Assembly (NCBI GenBank): GCA_030151005.1
Contig: JASLES010000040.1
Span: forward strand, 1-5,258
DNA length: 5,258 bases
Origin: Silvimonas sp.
GTDB lineage: Bacteria; Pseudomonadota; Gammaproteobacteria; Burkholderiales; Chitinibacteraceae
Direction: 5' to 3'
Below the pieces are notes generated by a model that worked only from the letters and a program-made list of their open reading frames with translations, had not been told where the DNA came from and did not search any database. The position numbers and the translations under genes are program-made. Positions 3,675-5,258 of this stretch are shown piece by piece; the stretch's first letter is position 1; each line of letters opens with the position of its first letter.

Positions 3675-5258
3675 TTAGTCATCTTCCGGCTCTTGCGTGT
3701 CTTGCGGCGGCCACGGCAAGCCCTTGCGCAATGCGCGCAGCAAGAACCTTGCCGGATCAATGGCTTGCACCAGATCTCGCTCAAGCGGCAATGGCTCGCC
3801 ATTCAGTTCTGCGGCCAGCAATTCTGCCGCCAGCGGGGCAAATGTCAGCCCGCGTGAGCCCAAGCCAAGCAAACCGTACAAACCAGGATAGCGCCGGATA
3901 TGAAACAACTGATGCGCGCGCGTTTGTTCAACCGCCGGGAGGGGTAGCGCACCTACCAGCGGCAAACGGTCTGCCGAGCCCGGTCGGACACACAGCCGGG
4001 TGGAGCCTGTTTGTTCCGGCGTCACCTTGCAGTGTTCAAACAAACTTTCAGTGCGGCGCAGATTTTCCTGCGTGGCTGCCGCTTGCTGACCAGTTTGCGC
4101 AATTGCTGCGCCAGCGGTATGCCAGCCCGCCAGTGCAGGCGTCACGTATCCCGCGCCGGAAATGCCCACGGTTGCACCAGGCAGAGCCCCTTCTGCAATC
4201 AGCGTGGTACTGCGTGTTGACGCCGTGAGCGGCAACTCTGCGGCCTGGGGCAACAGCCTGGCAGCTGCAGCGTTGGCCAGGATCACAACAGGGGCCGTGG
4301 CAAGGGGCGCACCTGCCGCGTCAAAAACCTGCCACTGGCCGGCTGCAAACGCCAACCGGCTCACTTCGGCCTGACCTGTAAAAGTCACCCGATCACCAAA
4401 TCGGGCAAGGCTTGCCCGGCAAAAACTCGCCGGTTGCACCCAGGCGCCGCGTGCAAACCACCACGCACCCCACGCCGTGGCCAGATTGAACTGCTGCGCA
4501 ACTTGCTCTGGGGTGAGCCAGCCCAGAAGAGCACCCGGCCAGGCGCCGCTTTGCGCAATCGCCTGAAAGGTGTGAGCCTGTTCCGCCGTGCGGGCCAACT
4601 GCACCAGCCCAGGCACGCCCCAGACCGGCCGCACCGGGCAATCGGCAAACCCGGCCAGATGCCGCAGGGTGTATTCACTGCCGGCGCGGGTGAGGCGGGC
4701 CAACAGGTTGTCATCTCGTGTGAAGTGCGCGTGCATCAGGCCCACGTGATTGCCCGAAGCCCCTTGTGCGGGCTCGGCCGCCTGATCCAGCACCGTTACG
4801 CGCCAACCACGCGCGGCCAGTCGCTCCGCCACGGCGCAGCCGGCCATACCTGCACCGATCACGATTGCCTGGCGCTCTCCGCTGTACGTGGGACGACCAT
4901 GAGGCGCGTGTGCCACAGATCCAGCCAGCCGCCGCCGCTTGCTGCCAAAGCCTTCCTCCTTGCGTGCAACAAAACCTGCCGCGGCCAGCGCATCGCGCAC
5001 GGTGCGGGCAACGGTGTAGGTCGCCAGCGTGGTTTCTTGATGCGTATTGCGCCAAAGCGCGCGCAACACGTCCACAGACCAGATGTCGGCGTTTTTGTCG
5101 GGGGAAAAACCATCCAGATAAATGGCATCGATACGGGCATCAAGCTGATTGAGTTGCGCCGCGGCCTCGCCCAGTAGCAAGGTCAGCGTGACGCGCCCCT
5201 CATCCAGATGCAACCGGTGAAAGCCCGGCGTGAGCAGGGGCCACTGCGCACGTAGCCG
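3675..5258 (-). CDS. mnmC: Bifunctional tRNA (mnm5s2U34) methyltransferase / FAD-dependent cmnm5s2U34 oxidoreductase, N-terminus cut by right edge
   Basis: Cytosolic enzyme completing the wobble-uridine modification begun by MnmE-MnmG. The FAD domain removes the carboxymethyl group of cmnm5(s2)U34, and the SAM-dependent domain methylates the product to mnm5(s2)U34. The frame is open to base 5258, so the TTG at 5213 is an internal leucine and about 120 N-terminal residues, including the SAM-binding GxGxG region, are missing. The visible 527 residues begin AQWPLLTPGFHRLHLDEGRVTL, as in E. coli MnmC, followed by DAIYLDGFSPDKNADIW with the catalytic Asp (codon 5114-5112). A linker leads to the FAD Rossmann motif AIVIGAGMAG (about 4871-4839) of the DAO-type oxidoreductase. 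GASGN and the C-terminal LGLGSRGLTFAPLAAELLAAEL, both conserved in MnmC, are present, and the protein ends in a short acidic tail. It shows no frameshift. Next on this strand, 158 bp downstream, is the DUF2917-like gene. Confidence 0.97.
   Translation of the reverse strand, partial: RLRAQWPLLTPGFHRLHLDEGRVTLTLLLGEAAAQLNQLDARIDAIYLDGFSPDKNADIWSVDVLRALWRNTHQETTLATYTVARTVRDALAAAGFVARKEEGFGSKRRRLAGSVAHAPHGRPTYSGERQAIVIGAGMAGCAVAERLAARGWRVTVLDQAAEPAQGASGNHVGLMHAHFTRDDNLLARLTRAGSEYTLRHLAGFADCPVRPVWGVPGLVQLARTAEQAHTFQAIAQSGAWPGALLGWLTPEQVAQQFNLATAWGAWWFARGAWVQPASFCRASLARFGDRVTFTGQAEVSRLAFAAGQWQVFDAAGAPLATAPVVILANAAAARLLPQAAELPLTASTRSTTLIAEGALPGATVGISGAGYVTPALAGWHTAGAAIAQTGQQAAATQENLRRTESLFEHCKVTPEQTGSTRLCVRPGSADRLPLVGALPLPAVEQTRAHQLFHIRRYPGLYGLLGLGSRGLTFAPLAAELLAAELNGEPLPLERDLVQAIDPARFLLRALRKGLPWPPQDTQEPEDD

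Noticed and set aside
3040..3678. Open frame of 212 codons on the + strand across both small genes
   Set aside because: It is antisense to two genes with good ribosome binding sites, its composition is unlike a folded protein, and no Shine-Dalgarno fits its start.
3656..4228. Open frame of 190 codons on the + strand opposite the 3' part of mnmC
   Set aside because: Antisense to the FAD domain of mnmC, low-complexity Ala/Pro/Arg composition, no domain recognised.
4434..5177. Open frame of 247 codons on the + strand opposite mnmC
   Set aside because: It lies entirely antisense to an unmistakable mnmC with intact motifs, shows no known motif, and is the kind of long shadow frame common in GC-rich coding DNA.
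5211..5213. TTG as the start of mnmC
   Set aside because: The frame is open to the window edge and the preceding 15 residues match MnmC, so this is an internal Leu.

Overview
The window looks like chromosomal housekeeping DNA from a betaproteobacterium. The enolase C-terminus, the eno-ftsB order, the fused MnmC and the moderately high GC content all fit this, and Neisseriales (Chromobacteriaceae-like) is the best guess. The assignment is inferred from protein resemblance, not from a search. I see no insertion sequence, phage gene, tRNA, rRNA or CRISPR array.

Layout. On the + strand: the C-terminal half of enolase (2-706, cut by the left edge), a tandem pair of hairpins (723-771 and 791-820, the second a classical intrinsic terminator), then ftsB (839-1192), a short division gene. 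A 140-bp gap carrying repeated CTGTT elements precedes a MocR-type regulator of the YjiR-like kind (1333-2820). This gene meets, tail to tail with only 5 bp between, a small predicted secreted four-cysteine protein on the - strand (2826-3137). Still on the - strand and upstream of it come a DUF2917-like small protein (3229-3516) and mnmC (3675-5258, N-terminus cut by the right edge), which encodes the bifunctional tRNA wobble-uridine modification enzyme.

How they work together. Enolase (glycolysis), FtsB (divisome) and MnmC (tRNA modification) are core functions with no evident link. The accessory part is 1193-3674. The MocR regulator gene has five CTGTT copies in 51 bp in its leader, and the leader of the DUF2917-like gene has three copies of the same pentamer in alternating orientation, two of them inside a repeated CTGTTATGC. 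The simplest hypothesis is that the MocR protein controls both itself and the DUF2917-like gene, and perhaps the secreted protein. The secreted protein gene also appears to have its own promoter, with a TTGACA box inside a perfect 5-1-5 palindrome. The ligand, the physiological role and the function of both small proteins cannot be read from the sequence.
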